Assembly: GCF_958295425.1 (NCBI RefSeq)
Contig: NC_081136.1
Coordinates: 15,516,381 to 15,580,380 of the forward strand
Direction: 5' to 3'
Length of the DNA: 64,000 nt
Origin: Solea solea
Lineage: Eukaryota; Chordata; Actinopteri; Pleuronectiformes; Soleidae
Of this stretch, positions 1 to 12,200 are shown piece after piece; the stretch's first letter is position 1, and each line of letters starts with the position of its first letter. Made by a program: the position numbers and the translations under genes. The notes beneath the pieces are model-generated. The model was not told the DNA's origin. It did not search any database and saw only the letters and a program-made list of their open reading frames with translations.

Positions 1-1156
1 TGAAAGCCATTATCTCCATAAAAACTGTGTTAACACAGAGGGCTAAAGCAAACAACTAGTAGACTGCTAAGTCTACTAAGTGTTCATTCTTAAAGGTGCA
101 TTATTCACATTCTACTACAGCCCTCATCCAACAATCATTTAAAAGGCATGTGCTCCAGTGTTCTCTCTTGTTCCTAGTGTTTGCCCTTATACTCAAACCC
201 TCTTGGCCTAAGAGTGTATTTTTCCTTCGCTTTTCACCTCTTATCTCATGCTCACTGCTTGCTATTCTTTTAGTACTACTTGTAATAGAATTCTCAGACA
301 AGGCTCCTCCGTAACAAAATGCCACCCTTTATGGCACCATTATTATTCCTTGATTAAACCCCGAGTCAGAAAAAACACAGTCAAGTCACTCAAGCTCTAT
401 TAATAAGATTGAGTGTGCATTTTTAGCACAACCTAATGGATGTGTGAAATAAGCCCCAGCTATTAATGTTTAATGTATAATTGAATGTTCTACATGGCTA
501 AACTTGTTTACTGGAATAATAGATGATTGTGATCTACAATTTGCTTGCAATACCATAAGTGATGCACACAGTAAGACGAGTAAAAGAGTCATAGACAATG
601 AAAGAGACCCACTTCACTCACCCTCTGCAGTTGGCAGTGAGGTCAAGCCACAGAAATCAGAGGCAATTATCGCACTTGAAAAAGACTTGAAACAGGGCAT
701 GTTTGATGAGCTCTTCAGAAGCTACCAGCAGCCCTTTTTCGACCACAAGCTGCTGTATCTCTGCAAGAACCTCTCGGCACATGTGGGTTATACAACTTAG
801 AAGTTCCTCAACAGCAGAAGAAGGAAAACAAAAGTTCCTTCCTGATATATTTTACCCGGGGTTCATATTTTAGTTTGTGTGGTGCTGTGTGCGCGCACAT
901 TCCCTCATTTCATCCATGGAGTTTAGTTTGCGAGTTTACCTGAGAAGAACAGCAGGGTGTGACTAAGGTGGAGAGTGCAGTCTCACGGTCTGCTGCACAT
1001 TAGACATAGCACAGTCTCCAGCCTCATGCCAGCTCACTCTTTCATTCTTTGCTCAATGCAGCCTTTATTTATAGAAGGAAACCCTATAATATATCAATAT
1101 TATTATTATCATCGATCAATACTGTGATCTAAATTGTCAGTATTTCAAAGTAATTA
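1..1156. other. Unique non-coding sequence, no gene recognised
   Basis: Mixed AT-rich sequence with no recognisable repeat or gene. A 98-codon open frame lies at 504-800 on the plus strand. It has no domain I know and no clear splice sites at its ends, so it is treated as chance. Confidence 0.6.
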
Positions 1157-1300
1157 GGGGTGGAGTGGCTCAGTGGTTAAGACCGGTACCCTGTGTGCGA
1201 AAGACATCATGGTCGCAAGTTCGACTCCACCCCTGGCTGATTGTACTCAATTCCATTGTAAGTCGCTTTGGATAAAAGCATCTGCTAAATGACATGTAAT
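1157..1300 (+). mobile_element. tRNA-derived teleost SINE, near complete
   Basis: This is a short non-autonomous retroposon with a pol III promoter in its tRNA-like head. The A box TGGCTCAGTGG (1166-1176) matches the TRGYNNANNNG consensus exactly. The B box AGTTCGACTCC (1218-1228) differs from GGTTCGANTCC only at its first base. The first seven bases GGGGTGG are complementary to CCACCCC at 1227-1233. The body after the head contains a block around 1258-1292 (key words GTAAGTCGCTTTGG and TCTGCTAAATGA) that I know as a widespread teleost SINE tail, ending in a TGTAA-type repeat. The heptamer GTAATTA lies immediately before the element (1150-1156) and again at 1301-1307, which fits a short target-site duplication, although the tail repeat makes this ambiguous. 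The family name is left open. Confidence 0.85.
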
Positions 1301-1307
1301 GTAATTA

Positions 1308-4300
1308 AACTGCAGGCCTGTATTCGTATCCGTTAATTAACGATTTCACACTATGACATTCCCATAGCCCATCGCATATGGTATAGTATATGTTGATATG
1401 GACTTTCCACTGTTGTATGTGTAGGTGTTTTAGCTGCACATTTAAAATATGATAGCCTACTTCAAATCGTTGATAAGTTAAGCATCACTGTGTGTTGTTC
1501 TTAGACTCACACCAAGAGCGACTGCTGACAGCTCTGCACTGTGGCTGCAAACACCAACATCAGCTTCTCACACTGACAAGACAGAATCCCAACTGATCTC
1601 AATATTTTAAGGTTATAAAATTGAAAGTATATGATGCCCTTCAAAGTTGAACAGGAGGGGCGCAAAAACTCTGGAACCCAGCTGTCCGTCAGTTACACTC
1701 AAAAACTGCAAAGCTATACCTGCTGCTAGCCGGACCCAGCAAAGGTTGTGAAGTGCGAATTATTCAAGAGAGTAAAGATGTAAGATAACAATACGTTTAA
1801 ACCAGTAGTAGTTGCACACATTTTACAGGAAATGCCTTCAGCTTGGTAAACCTCACGTTTACACAGAACATGTAGGTGAACAACACAGAAACAAACTTCA
1901 AACTTCAGCGTTTGTTTCCAAGAAACATCCAAAGAGTCCATTCAGTGCTTGCAATGGGCTTTTTTATTTCATTCTAACAATTTGATTTTAATAATAGCCA
2001 CTAAAATTACATGCGACAGGTGTCAAACCTGATAAAAATCAAGGGCTTTCAACTCTTGTCAAGTTACAATTAAAGCCACAGCTTGTATCGGCCCTGGGTT
2101 TCTATCTAGCTACTAATAAATCGTCTCACTGAACTCCTTCATGTTTTCCCCCCCCACCCCCTCCACTCTCCTCTCCTCTCTTCTGTCCATTCCTTTCTCA
2201 CACTTCTACTCACATCACTCTGCACAATCAATAATCAATGTGCCAGGCCTGCCAAAGACAACTCACCTGTAACACTGTGTACAGAGACTGGACAATGGCC
2301 AAGCCTTGATCAACACAAACAGAAGTGCTCACAGATGCTCTCGTGCTGGCTTTGCAGACGTTCACAGTTCAGGGGATGTAGGAGAGAGTGTGCATATGTG
2401 TGGGCTTTTTTTTTTATAGTGCCATTCTTTTTTCTTTCTCTCACACACAGTTTCCACCCTGGCAGTGTAACAAAAAAACGTGGCGTCATTTAGATTTCTC
2501 CCAGGTGGCTCAAATTTAGTTTGAACTTACAGGCAGGTTCAAACTGATGAACAACCTTTATTGAACATGAATACATTTAAGGAATGAGACTAGTCAGCTC
2601 CTTCTCTCTGATGATCTGAGTGCGCCGGAGGATGTGCTCAGCATTAAAAAAAAAAAAAAAATGTGCACAGCTTTAATTGAATAAGAGAAAAGCAGGGCCC
2701 CTGCTGTGTGAGCTGGTAGCTGTGTATCATGTACACCTGACAGCATAATACATGTTGCATAGGTATCTGCTCATGTATCCCTGAGAATTTAGTTATCATC
2801 TTGTTGCAGAGCTTAAAAATTGTCCTTTGGCAGTTACCGATCCACCCCTTAATCTCTTGCGCTATCGCTGATGTCGATCTACTGCATTCTTGTCTATAAA
2901 GTATCCCTATTATTTAGTCTCTTTAAAATTAAAGCCCCTGACACCAGATCTCCCCCAGCGTGAGTAACATCACAACGATTGACCTTCCCATCCCTCAAGC
3001 AGGCACCGGCTGGTGCATTGATCGATCCCGCTGATGGCCTTGGTGCTAATCTTCCAAAGGGCCGACAGGAGGTGACGGTATTTCACTGTTCAATCTTGTG
3101 CAATTACCCTCAAAATAAACACACTTTGGATGGCAGCTGACCTTCCAATGAAGCAGTGTATGTTGGGAGATGTTTGTGTGCTGGTGCATACCTGTATGAA
3201 TCCTGTTATTTATCAGTCAAACATCCGAAATAAAACATATCCCAGACAAAGTGGCAAGAAATAGAAGTCAATTCCTAGTAATGAAGCTCTATTTCTTGCA
3301 AGGTTAAACATCAGTGCAGTTTCACCTGCTACTTCAACATTTTTTGTACTTTTATATCTGACTCAAGCTAAAGCCCTTCGGTCGTTTTCTCAATAACATG
3401 AAGCATTCACATTTTGAAACTAAATCCCATTTGGTAAGATTATTATTACAGAGGTTAAAATGAAAGTGACATGATGAAGTCACACAAGCTAAAAATCGAA
3501 CGGCGAAATGAGCCGTAATCCCTCTGGATTCATGCTGTGGTAAATGGAACAGGTTTGTATCTTTACCTACATTAAACATCAACACTGTTTAACTGAGATC
3601 TTGTCTTTGCCACAGGCCAAAGTGTAAACACTGCCCTTTGAAAAATGAACCAACTGAGCATTGCCAGACTGACACATCACTTCCCTTTTAAGTATTCAAC
3701 AACAGGCTTTCTACAGAGATATCCCTCTGAGCGACTTTCTTATATACGCACCCCTAAAAACAACAGCAAAACAAACACCAGCAAGAAAAATCAATAATCA
3801 AGAATAAAGGAGGAGAAGTGCATTTTCAATGTGCAATTTTTAGTGTTTTGTGAGCCAAAAAAGAAAGCAAGTGTTCATTGGAGTAATTTGTCAGGTATTT
3901 AAATGTGGCAACAACATGTCTGTGATGAAGGATCACATTTGAAATAGTAAAGGGACAAATGCAGTTAGGTATTGCTCTTTCATGTGGTTAAGGTATCTAG
4001 AGACAAATAACAAAAGCAAAGTAATCCGACAGAGCCGTTCAGGCAGACATAATCCTGACTTGTGGTCACGTGTATAGATCAATGTCCAAAAATAATGGGC
4101 CCTACATTTTCTGCGTCTTTAATCAGACCTCCACTGTTGTCTACACATGCATACTTTACACCATCAGTTCTTAAGCGGAATACCATCACAATCAAATATT
4201 AAACTAACTTTTTTTTTAAACTTTGCATAAAGTTTCATGGAGTCCCAATGGACATTAAACTGTTTTACAAGCTCAAGCTGAAGAAACAGAACTTCACCTA

Positions 4301-4379
4301 TAAAAGTTTTAGAATAAACCAATATAAAACGTTATCAATTGGTCAGATTCCTTTGACAAAATATCATTTTCAGAGTCTA
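1308..4379. other. Unique non-coding sequence
   Basis: No gene is recognised. Contents are a pyrimidine-rich stretch at about 2140-2215, a T run near 2407, an A run near 2646 and otherwise unremarkable sequence. A minus-strand donor-like site (CAG/gtgagt) lies near 2268 with only a weak acceptor upstream, so no exon is called. Confidence 0.6.
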
Positions 4380-4490
4380 TACAGTGGTGCCTTGCGTGAG
4401 GACACTACAGTAGGGTGGAGGCTTGCAGATACATGGCCACTGTGGTTGACAGACAGCCTCTCTAACCACTATCCTGCCACTTCCAGGAGA
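4380..4490 (-). mobile_element. Decayed tRNA-derived SINE with V-SINE-like core
   Basis: On the minus strand the block starts GTGGCAGGATAGTGGTTAGA (from about 4480), which resembles a tRNA-like SINE head with a degenerate A box at 4457-4472. Further along, at 4386-4405, the minus strand reads GTGTCCTCACGCAAGGCACC, a diverged form of the conserved V-SINE core (GTGTCCTTGGGCAAGACAC type). The same first ten bases, GTGGCAGGAT, begin the remnant near 57500, so the two may be copies of one family. No B box is visible. Copy boundaries are approximate. Confidence 0.45.
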
Positions 4491-4499
4491 TGCATATTT

Positions 4500-7400
4500 C
4501 TTGTGTGTGACAGCTAAAGCGCAAATGACTTGCAAACTTTACAACCACTTTCATCAACCTTGCTTTCCAACTACACATTTAGGATCCTCTTTGCACAACT
4601 TCTTGTAGTGAGATGGGCATCTGCCTGTCCAGATGCACTATGGCAGCCTGCTATTGGAAAGCTGAAAGGACAGCGACAAGCACTTAGCTGGTCCCTCAGC
4701 AACCAGCCCCATTTCCTTACCCTTATCTGAAGTGACAAGAGGAGTCTTCCAGCCTCCTATGCCCGAAGCTCATCCTGCCTTATCTTCCAGTGTACCAGCA
4801 CCACCAGCTATCGTGTGTCCCTGATTCCCTCCATCTAAAAATATGCTAAAAAGGGTGATGGCATTGCTAGAAATTCAGACGTGTGAACAAGTATTGTTGC
4901 TCCGATGTTTTTCACCGATTGTATCACAGGATGATAGATTCGGAGCAAGTGTGTGGAGAACATGTGTAGGGATCAGTGCACGGCCATTTTCTTGTGCCAT
5001 GTACCGCATTGCTCTTCCTACCAAATGGCTGTAGTTAGTGATCCGATAACGTGTGTGTGTGTGTGTGGAGAATGCAAAGCGACAAAACAGACACCCTAAT
5101 GAGATATTGATTGTCCTCACTGATGTTTACACTTTTGCTTGTCTGATACTAACCATATCTACTATGGACAATCGGCCATGGTTTCAGGTTGCTGTGCAAT
5201 GAATGAACTAAATGATTTGATACATAACCAAGCTAGTATAACTCACCCACTTCATATATTCCCACGTACTTTTCATAATTTCACATAATTCCCAGTGCAC
5301 AAAGTGGACCAAAACAACCTAAAATAACAAAATGAATATGCATCGTTATACAGCTAATTTGGAGAGCTCATGTACACAGCACAAATTGCATCAAAACAAG
5401 ACACATAAAAAAAGCAGGGTTTTAGCTGTTTTGACAAATGATGAATCGGCCACAAGCAGGAAAACTGTGTCTCCTTGAGAGATAAACCTCAGCAATTGCA
5501 TCTTAGTCCCAGCCTCCTTCTCTTTTTTTTTTGAAAATGTTAAGCGTCAAATGATCCTATTTTTCAGACTCAAATTTTCCTCTTCTTCGGTCTTCTCCCT
5601 TGAGGGATCACCACATCATCATCTGCCAGATCATCTGCCTCCATCTCACTCAATCCCTCGTGACATCTGTTATACCAACTGTCCCCATGTCCTCCTTCAC
5701 AACATCCATGAACCTTCTCTGTGGTGTTATGTGTATTCATTGTGAACAAAAAATCCCCAGGGATTGGAGTAGTATACTGATAGCATTCATTAGCCTATTC
5801 TATACTTTATATCCAGTGAATGCAAAACAGCAAATATTTGAAGCTAATTTCTGCTCTCAACAACAAAGTAGCTCTCACCCCAAGCTCCCAGTTGTTTGTG
5901 CAATGGCATCACTGCCTAAAGGAAGCGCTGAGAGCTCCCATATAATGAACCTGGGAAGCTGCTCTTGGTGTAAAATCAATAGTGACGAGCTCCCTTAAAA
6001 CTCTCAACTTTGAGCCTTTGATGCCCAAGAATACATTACTGCTGTTAACAAGGGTTCCCGTCCAGGCAATAAGCATGCAGCTCACTCTGCAGGCTCCATT
6101 TGCCCTTGTCCCCACACAGATTTGCACTATTACTGTTAGAGTGTACACTGAAGCTGTACTCTTTATTTATCATCCTGGTCAGTCCTACTCTGCAAATTTA
6201 CAAATTCAGAACATTTAGTAGAAGAAATACTACTGCTCTGAATAATCTCGGCACTGTCCAGAAAAAGTGTCATAGCATGAATTAAATACATCCTGCTATA
6301 GGCTCCCTTTAGCATTTCACAGTTCTACTGCATCACTTTAGCTGTCAAGCATACTTGCTTTCAAGTGTTTGAACATACTGTGTGTATGGGTGTTATGGGA
6401 CGTACAAGCAGCGTATGCTATGTTATACCCATCACTGTCACATGCTGTGACATAATTATATATGCGCCTGACTTGTAAAGCACTTTCCCACTTTCTTTCT
6501 AGGCTTGAATTGCAAATGTGAGGAATTACATGTGAGGGAAATGGGTTGTTTCACGACTCGCTGTCTGCCATTAACTAATTTGAAGCATTGTGGAATGAGG
6601 TAAAAAAAAAAAGGAAAGAAATAAAGGAATTAGTCATCTTCAGAGCGTGAGAGTGGAACAAACTCTGAGAAAGAAGTCTAATTCCCATTGGTTTTCTCTC
6701 TCTTTTTCATTTTAATATCGTGTTGCAACGCTTTAAAATGTGTAATTATTTAATTTCCTAAAAAAAAAGGTGTGGTCATTTCAGCAACAAAATGATGGGG
6801 ACAGCTAAAACTAGCATATGTATACATGTTATTTAGTAAAAAGAAAAATAGAAATAATAATAATAGAATACATAAAAAAAAACATAGTAAAATGATTCTG
6901 CATCTAAAGGAATAGTTTATCATTTGGCATAGATCAGGGCAACATACTACAAACATGCAGTGGACTGCTGGCCACCAACTCATATTTAATACACAGAGAA
7001 GTAGAACTTCTAATCCAACACTTGCAAAGAGAGCAATTTACCAAATGAGACAGCATGTTCTCCACCATTAAATGCACTCTTAGTTCGGTTATGTTTGGCT
7101 TGTTGGAGAACACTTGCCTCCAGGAAGGAAATGCAATGTGTGATACAACTGTCAGTTCCGGTTTATCTCCCCCCTAAAAAGAACTCCTGTTCTCCTATTG
7201 TTCTTTTAAGGTGAAGTCAATGCATCATACATTCCAAAGTAAACTTGAAGTACACTATTGTCAGCATGACTTGGGTTTTTTCTGGCTCTAAGCGCTGACG
7301 TAAAATAGAATGTAAAAACCTATGTGGGGCAAAGCTTCAGTTCAACCCCCTGCAGTAAAATGTTCTGAGTAATGATAACTATGATACCACTTGCTGGACC

Positions 7401-8100
7401 AGAACACCATTGCTACCCTAAAAGTGCCTGGAAAGAACTTGACCAGACATTATACTCACATTCGCGCACATGCCTCTCGACTAAAATAAAAACAGCAACA
7501 GCACAATCAGCACAGCAATTTTTAATGAGCCTCTTCCTCTTTCCATCTATCAGAATAGAATTAGGACAGCACTCAGTGACTGAGGGGAGGGAAGCTGGGA
7601 GAATGGGGGCACGTGGCAGAAGGAGAAAATCTTCATTAAGGACAGTGAAGTGGAGGTAGGAGGAAGAGAGGAGTAAGAAAGAAAAAATAGTCATCCAGAA
7701 ATGCTTACTGCCCTCCTCTGTCTGCCACCTAATCAGTGAGACAAAGTTATGCCGGTCACAGGGTTTGTTATTCCAGCTAATCCCTCATCACAGTATTTCA
7801 TCAGGTTTGGCATTTGGCTATCTGCATTAATTAGATGTTCAAATGGACACCATGTTAATAACTGATGCAAGGCAGATAATGAGAAAGCGTCTGCACGGCT
7901 GTGTCCTCTCACCAGCTCACTCCCTTTGTCAGCGCCGAGACCTCTTAAAACACTGCATCATGTTTACCTGCGCCGTAAACATTTATCATTTATTGATGAT
8001 CCAGGCTTTTTTTTTTTTTCAGTGCCAGTGGCGATAATGTACTGTCTGCACTTTGGGAGATAAGTATGTTCTGGCACGATAGTTTGGACTTGTTGGAAAT
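4500..8100. other. Unique non-coding sequence with small simple repeats
   Basis: No gene is recognised. Open frames at 5600-5998 (plus) and 7413-7694 (minus) show no known domain or conserved-looking composition. The stretch contains a GT repeat at 5051-5067, short A and T runs near 6600, 6762, 6872 and 8006, and purine-rich sequence at 7580-7690. Confidence 0.55.
5051..5067. repeat. (GT)n microsatellite
   Basis: Uninterrupted GT dinucleotide run of 17 bases. Confidence 0.95.
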
Positions 8101-8400
8101 GTCTCTCCTCCCGTCTCTTTCTCTATTTTTATCTCTGCTCTCCTCCCAAAAAAAATTCTGCTGCTCTCCCTTTCTTTTATCCCACATTTCTCCTCATTCC
8201 TCTCACCATTCTCTCCCATTGCCTTCTCTCTCTCTCTCTCTCTCTATCGCACTGTCTCCCTCAATTTTTTTAGAGCTTCCCAGGGGAGAGTAAGAACCCC
8301 TATCTCTAGCTTGCACACTCTGCTCACTTTTAGACCGTCTCCTCCCTCCCCACCTCCCCTACACTTCCTCCTTCCCACCTCCACCCATATCGACACCAGG
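8101..8400. repeat. 300-bp pyrimidine-rich tract with (TC)n core
   Basis: The plus strand is overwhelmingly C and T, with a clean TC dinucleotide run at about 8224-8245 and C-rich CTCC/TCCC words at 8340-8390. It is interrupted by an A run near 8149 and a short purine patch at 8280-8298. Long polypurine/polypyrimidine tracts can form triplex DNA. The tract also supplies false polypyrimidine signals that make downstream AGs look like splice acceptors. Confidence 0.85.
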
Positions 8401-8708
8401 TGACTATACACTTCACCTAATATCCATTCACATAGTTTCCCCTTCTTCTCTGCTGCCTCTCATTCCCCGACAGTGTCTCTGTCTTGCTGGAGCACTTTCA
8501 CGTTGCACACCTCACTTTAATATTCTGCCATCCATCCACATTCTGCCTCTCAACATGTTGTCTTTCCTCCCTTCCTCCCCCCCTTTGCAGTGATGCAACT
8601 TTCTCTGAAGTATTCTGCCACCACCAAGTGTATGGTGATGCACCACACTTCATCGCTTTCACTCTCAGATCAGCTGCAAATTTGGAAGGCATGATATCCT
8701 TGGCCTCA

Positions 8709-8958
8709 AACGGTCCGTATTTGTATAGCCCTTTTCACGTCTTGATGACCACTCAAAGTTGCTTTCTACCCATTCACCACCACTTTCATACAGCGCAGTT
8801 TCTATCACTCATCTCTCATACCCATTCACACACTGTCGGCACAGCCGGCAGCAGCGACATTGGAGTTAAGTGTCTTGCCCAAGGACACACCGGCATGTAG
8901 ACTGAGCCAGAAATCAGTCTACAGCATATGGTGCCACTGAGCTACAGTCCTCACTGAT
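8709..8958 (-). mobile_element. V-SINE-type tRNA-derived SINE, internally shortened head
   Basis: Read on the minus strand, the order is a tRNA-like start with A box TAGCTCAGTGG (8934-8944), then the V-SINE core GTGTCCTTGGGCAAGACACTTAA (about 8868-8890; length limit applies to the consensus word GGGCAAGACAC), then a tail containing TTTGAGTGGTCATCAAGAC and a TACAAATACGGACC ending at 8709. This head-core-tail order is that of teleost V-SINE superfamily elements. The B box and the rest of the tRNA head are missing, so this copy probably lacks a working pol III promoter. The tail is shared with the fragment at 62446-62540. The plus strand of this element extends an open frame from 8484 to 8900, which is therefore an artefact. 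Confidence 0.85.
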
Positions 8959-8976
8959 GTAAATGACTGTAGCTCA
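8896..8976. repeat. Two adjacent perfect hairpins at the SINE head
   Basis: The first inverted repeat is TGTAGACTGA (8896-8905) with TCAGTCTACA (8914-8923), 10 bp with an 8-base loop. The second is TGAGCTACAGTC (8938-8949) with GACTGTAGCTCA (8965-8976), 12 bp with a 15-base loop. The second arm repeats the A-box region of the SINE head in opposite orientation. Confidence 0.9.
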
Positions 8977-9139
8977 CCCGATTCTAAAACGAAAACAATC
9001 TCACATCATTTGTTGTTTTCTTCATTTCCTCACCCATTAACCGACTCTCATTTCCTTTTTGCTCCTTCTTGAAGCTTCATCTCTGATCTGGTACTGGTAT
9101 GTTGACTGAAAAACACACTCTTATTTACAGCAATGATCT

Positions 9140-9275
9140 CAGAGGGTAACTGCAGAGAGAGAGAGGGTCATACCCGTTCACACCTTTACACCTGGGAGCT
9201 GCCCAGCAATGTACTGTGTGCCACTGAGTATCTCCACTGGAACCGTGAGAGTGCCTTGCTAAAGAGCTCTTGAAT
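9140..9275 (-). mobile_element. Diverged V-SINE-core element fragment
   Basis: On the minus strand the piece around 9250-9270 reads TTTAGCAAGGCACTCTCAC, a diverged V-SINE core. It is followed by a body with CAGTGGCACACAGTACATTG and GGGCAGCTCCCAGGTGTAAA, words I know from a common teleost SINE family. It ends near a GAACGGGTATGACC word and a short AG repeat at 9157-9166. No tRNA head is visible. It lies only about 200 bp from the copy ending at 8958 and points the same way, but the body sequences differ, so it looks like a separate insertion. Confidence 0.5.
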
Positions 9276-12200
9276 AAACTAGAAAGAATTGCCAGCACGG
9301 GGAGTTTCTGTCCTATTTCAGTTTTACTCGTCGAGCATTTCTGCATATATCCTCTCCTCCAACAGTTCCACTCATCCTTTATCCTTCCTTCCTTTTTTTT
9401 TTTTTGCTTTTACGCGTATTCCGTCTCCTGCCTTGCTTTTGCCTTCTGTCCCTCACTGTCACACATCAGGAGTGTGTCAGCAAGGATTCAGAATAGTCAA
9501 CCTGCCATCTGGTCTTCCTCCGCTCCTTCCTATAGTACTGCGTGTACTGTGCAGCTTTGATGTTTTTATGTCTGTCAAATTCTGTAATTATTGGCATTTG
9601 GATTGGAATTATGAGACTGAAATTTGGTCTTATATAACCCTTTTTTTCCACAGCAGATAGTGGGACAAGGGTAGGTCACACTAAATACATGACACTTAAA
9701 TCTGTAGAAGCAGTTTTTTTTAGTTAAAAAAAAAACATGTTTCCCTTATTTTATGGTTGTATTGAAAAATAATCGTTCATACTAGCAGTGCTAAAGCAAC
9801 AAATAGTGACGCTATGTGAAGGTTTCTCTCTGTCTCCAGTCCGTATTTTTTTTCCACCCTCCCAGCTCACCCTCAGTAAACAATACAGATTAAGCCTTTA
9901 AGTAATTCCATTTGCTTTTTCATGATTCTTGTCATGGCACAGACCTGAAAAATTGAGACACTCACAGATCCCCTGTGTAACAGGGTCTTTATCTTTCCAC
10001 TTTCAAATTCCACAAGCTCTTCAAGTCCTCTCTATGGAGAGTCAGCACCAAAATGCAAATCTTTTACCAGGTGGCCAAGTTATCATTATTTCATATATAC
10101 AGCCAGGAATTTGCTATCGCTAAAATGCACCCTCTACATCACCATCAAGAAGACGCCGCTTCCCTCTGAGATGGACAGAAAACACCACGCAAACACTGTA
10201 CACACACTCAAAGTGTATATATTTAGACGATTTCATAAATGTCTGCGCTTTTCTCTCTGCAGTTTGAAAGTCGCAATTCAAAAGGAATGAATGCTCAATA
10301 AGCGCAAGCTGTGTGTGAAATATTCAAATGGTGCCCTATTTACAAAAGGCTGGAGAGTTTCTCTTCCACTGCTGTCACATGTTTGTTATGTGATACAAAA
10401 AGAGAGGACGGGGCACCTCCCGAGACCTCATCCGCAGATATTATGTGCCGAGTGGAATCTTTTGATTGCAAGTGTAAACACATTCGTTTTCTGCATTTAA
10501 ATCCACTTAATATGTAGGTTGGTTGGAAAGGTTTGGAAGAAGGATACGCCATGTCTTAATTTACAAAAGGTGGGGGGGGATTTCTTTGTGTGTATGTTTT
10601 GGGGTAAGAAAATGTTTGCAGAGTATGGGAGAAGAGGGTTTGTGTGTGTACTTATGCAAAGTCTGGTGTACTCGCACACCTGTGTGCAAAGGAGCATATC
10701 TTTTCAGCCGAGCTGCCAGGCGGCTGCTATCTTCGCAAGTCAGATGGACAGCAAGCTCATTTGAAGTGCTATACACTCCTGGAAGTTTGATCTGCTCAGA
10801 GGAAATTTGTCATCTTGTTCCACCTTTCTGATTCCTGCATGGTAGGGGTGAAAGGAAGGTGTATTTGTTCTAATTTGCTGTCGACTTCGCAGTCCACTCA
10901 CACCTGTGTGAAACAGACTAACTTAGACATTTCTTTAGCCTTGCTGTGACATCCTTTAATGTGTTCTCTCGCTCCCTGGTTGTGGACAGACTTGGGCCAA
11001 GCAGTTGTTCTTGTTCTTGTCCTGTCAGCACTTGCTTCATCTGTTGACCTCCCCATGGCTAGCCACAAGATTTGTTCTGCCTCTTGCAAAGGCTTTGATT
11101 TAGTCTCATGCCTTCTGTCAAACTAGATCTATCTTTCATTCGTTCTTCCTCGCACCACCAGATTCCACACTTGTGAAACATTTTATCTCTTTGCATCTCA
11201 TCATTTTTATCCTCATCTATGTAATAGCCCCCACATGAGGTTTCCCACACCCATTTCTCCACCATCAATATCTACCCAAGGATTCTAGCATAGCTACTGG
11301 TGGAAGCTCTTGCCATTCCACTTGAAATTAAATACGGTTTCTTTCTTCTTCCTTCTATGGTTAATTAAAGCCACTCTCTCACACACATTATTAACATGTC
11401 TCCTCTGAGAGCCATCAAATCTCTTGGCCAGTAAGTGAAAATTAAGCCAAAGGGGGGAAGATAGGAGGAGATTGAAAGAGAGACATAGGTGGTAAGAGTG
11501 AGAAAGACGAAGAAGGTGAGAGAGAGCATATTGTATATAGAGATGGGGGGCCTCAAGAGGGATTCAGATATTGTTACTCATCCCCTCCTTTTTGCAAGAG
11601 GGCTCATGTCATAAGTATTTTAAGTGCTCTCTATTCCATTGTTCTCCTTTAATACTGTTAGATAACTCTCCTTTCTCTCCATCCTCCCTCAACATCCTTC
11701 TTTCTATATTTCTCTTCTTTACTCCTCCACTCGCCACTGCCCACTCAGCAAACAGTGAGTCTTATGCTATCTGCCACAAGAAAGGCTAGATTGTGCCTAA
11801 ACAAGGTAGAAAAGGGAAAGAGGAGAAACAGAGGAGAGAGACAAGATGACAAAGATGAAAGAAAAGCGGCCACAGTGGTAGGTGTTGGAGAGCTCTGCTA
11901 GCCGGAGCAGGCTCATTTGTTATGAGAACTGTGGATGATAGCCAAGGTACTGGCAATTGAAATGTGAAGTGGAGCCTGGACGCAGCTTGTAGTTATGGCA
12001 GACATAAAAAAAGGAACAAGATGGAGTTTGGGTTTAATTTAAGGGCATGCCACACAGGCAGTATTGTAAATCCAAAATCTGCCTTCCAGAGCAACATGTG
12101 AATGTGTGTTGATTCTCTGTATTTTGGTCTGTATTCTGTCAGTTTTCCAACAGTGTGGAGCGGAGACTTATAATATATGCCCTGTTTGTATAGCATCAGA

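Noticed and set aside
1157..1234. Possible functional tRNA gene
   Set aside because: The T-stem does not pair, and the head continues directly into a SINE body and tail.
5600..5998. 132-codon plus-strand open frame
   Set aside because: No recognised domain and no convincing splice sites.
8484..8900. 138-codon plus-strand open frame
   Set aside because: The second half is the antisense of a V-SINE and the first half a pyrimidine-rich tract; no domain is visible.
9655..9671. 17-nt microexon between TTCCACAG and GTAGGT
   Set aside because: Too short to support without transcripts.
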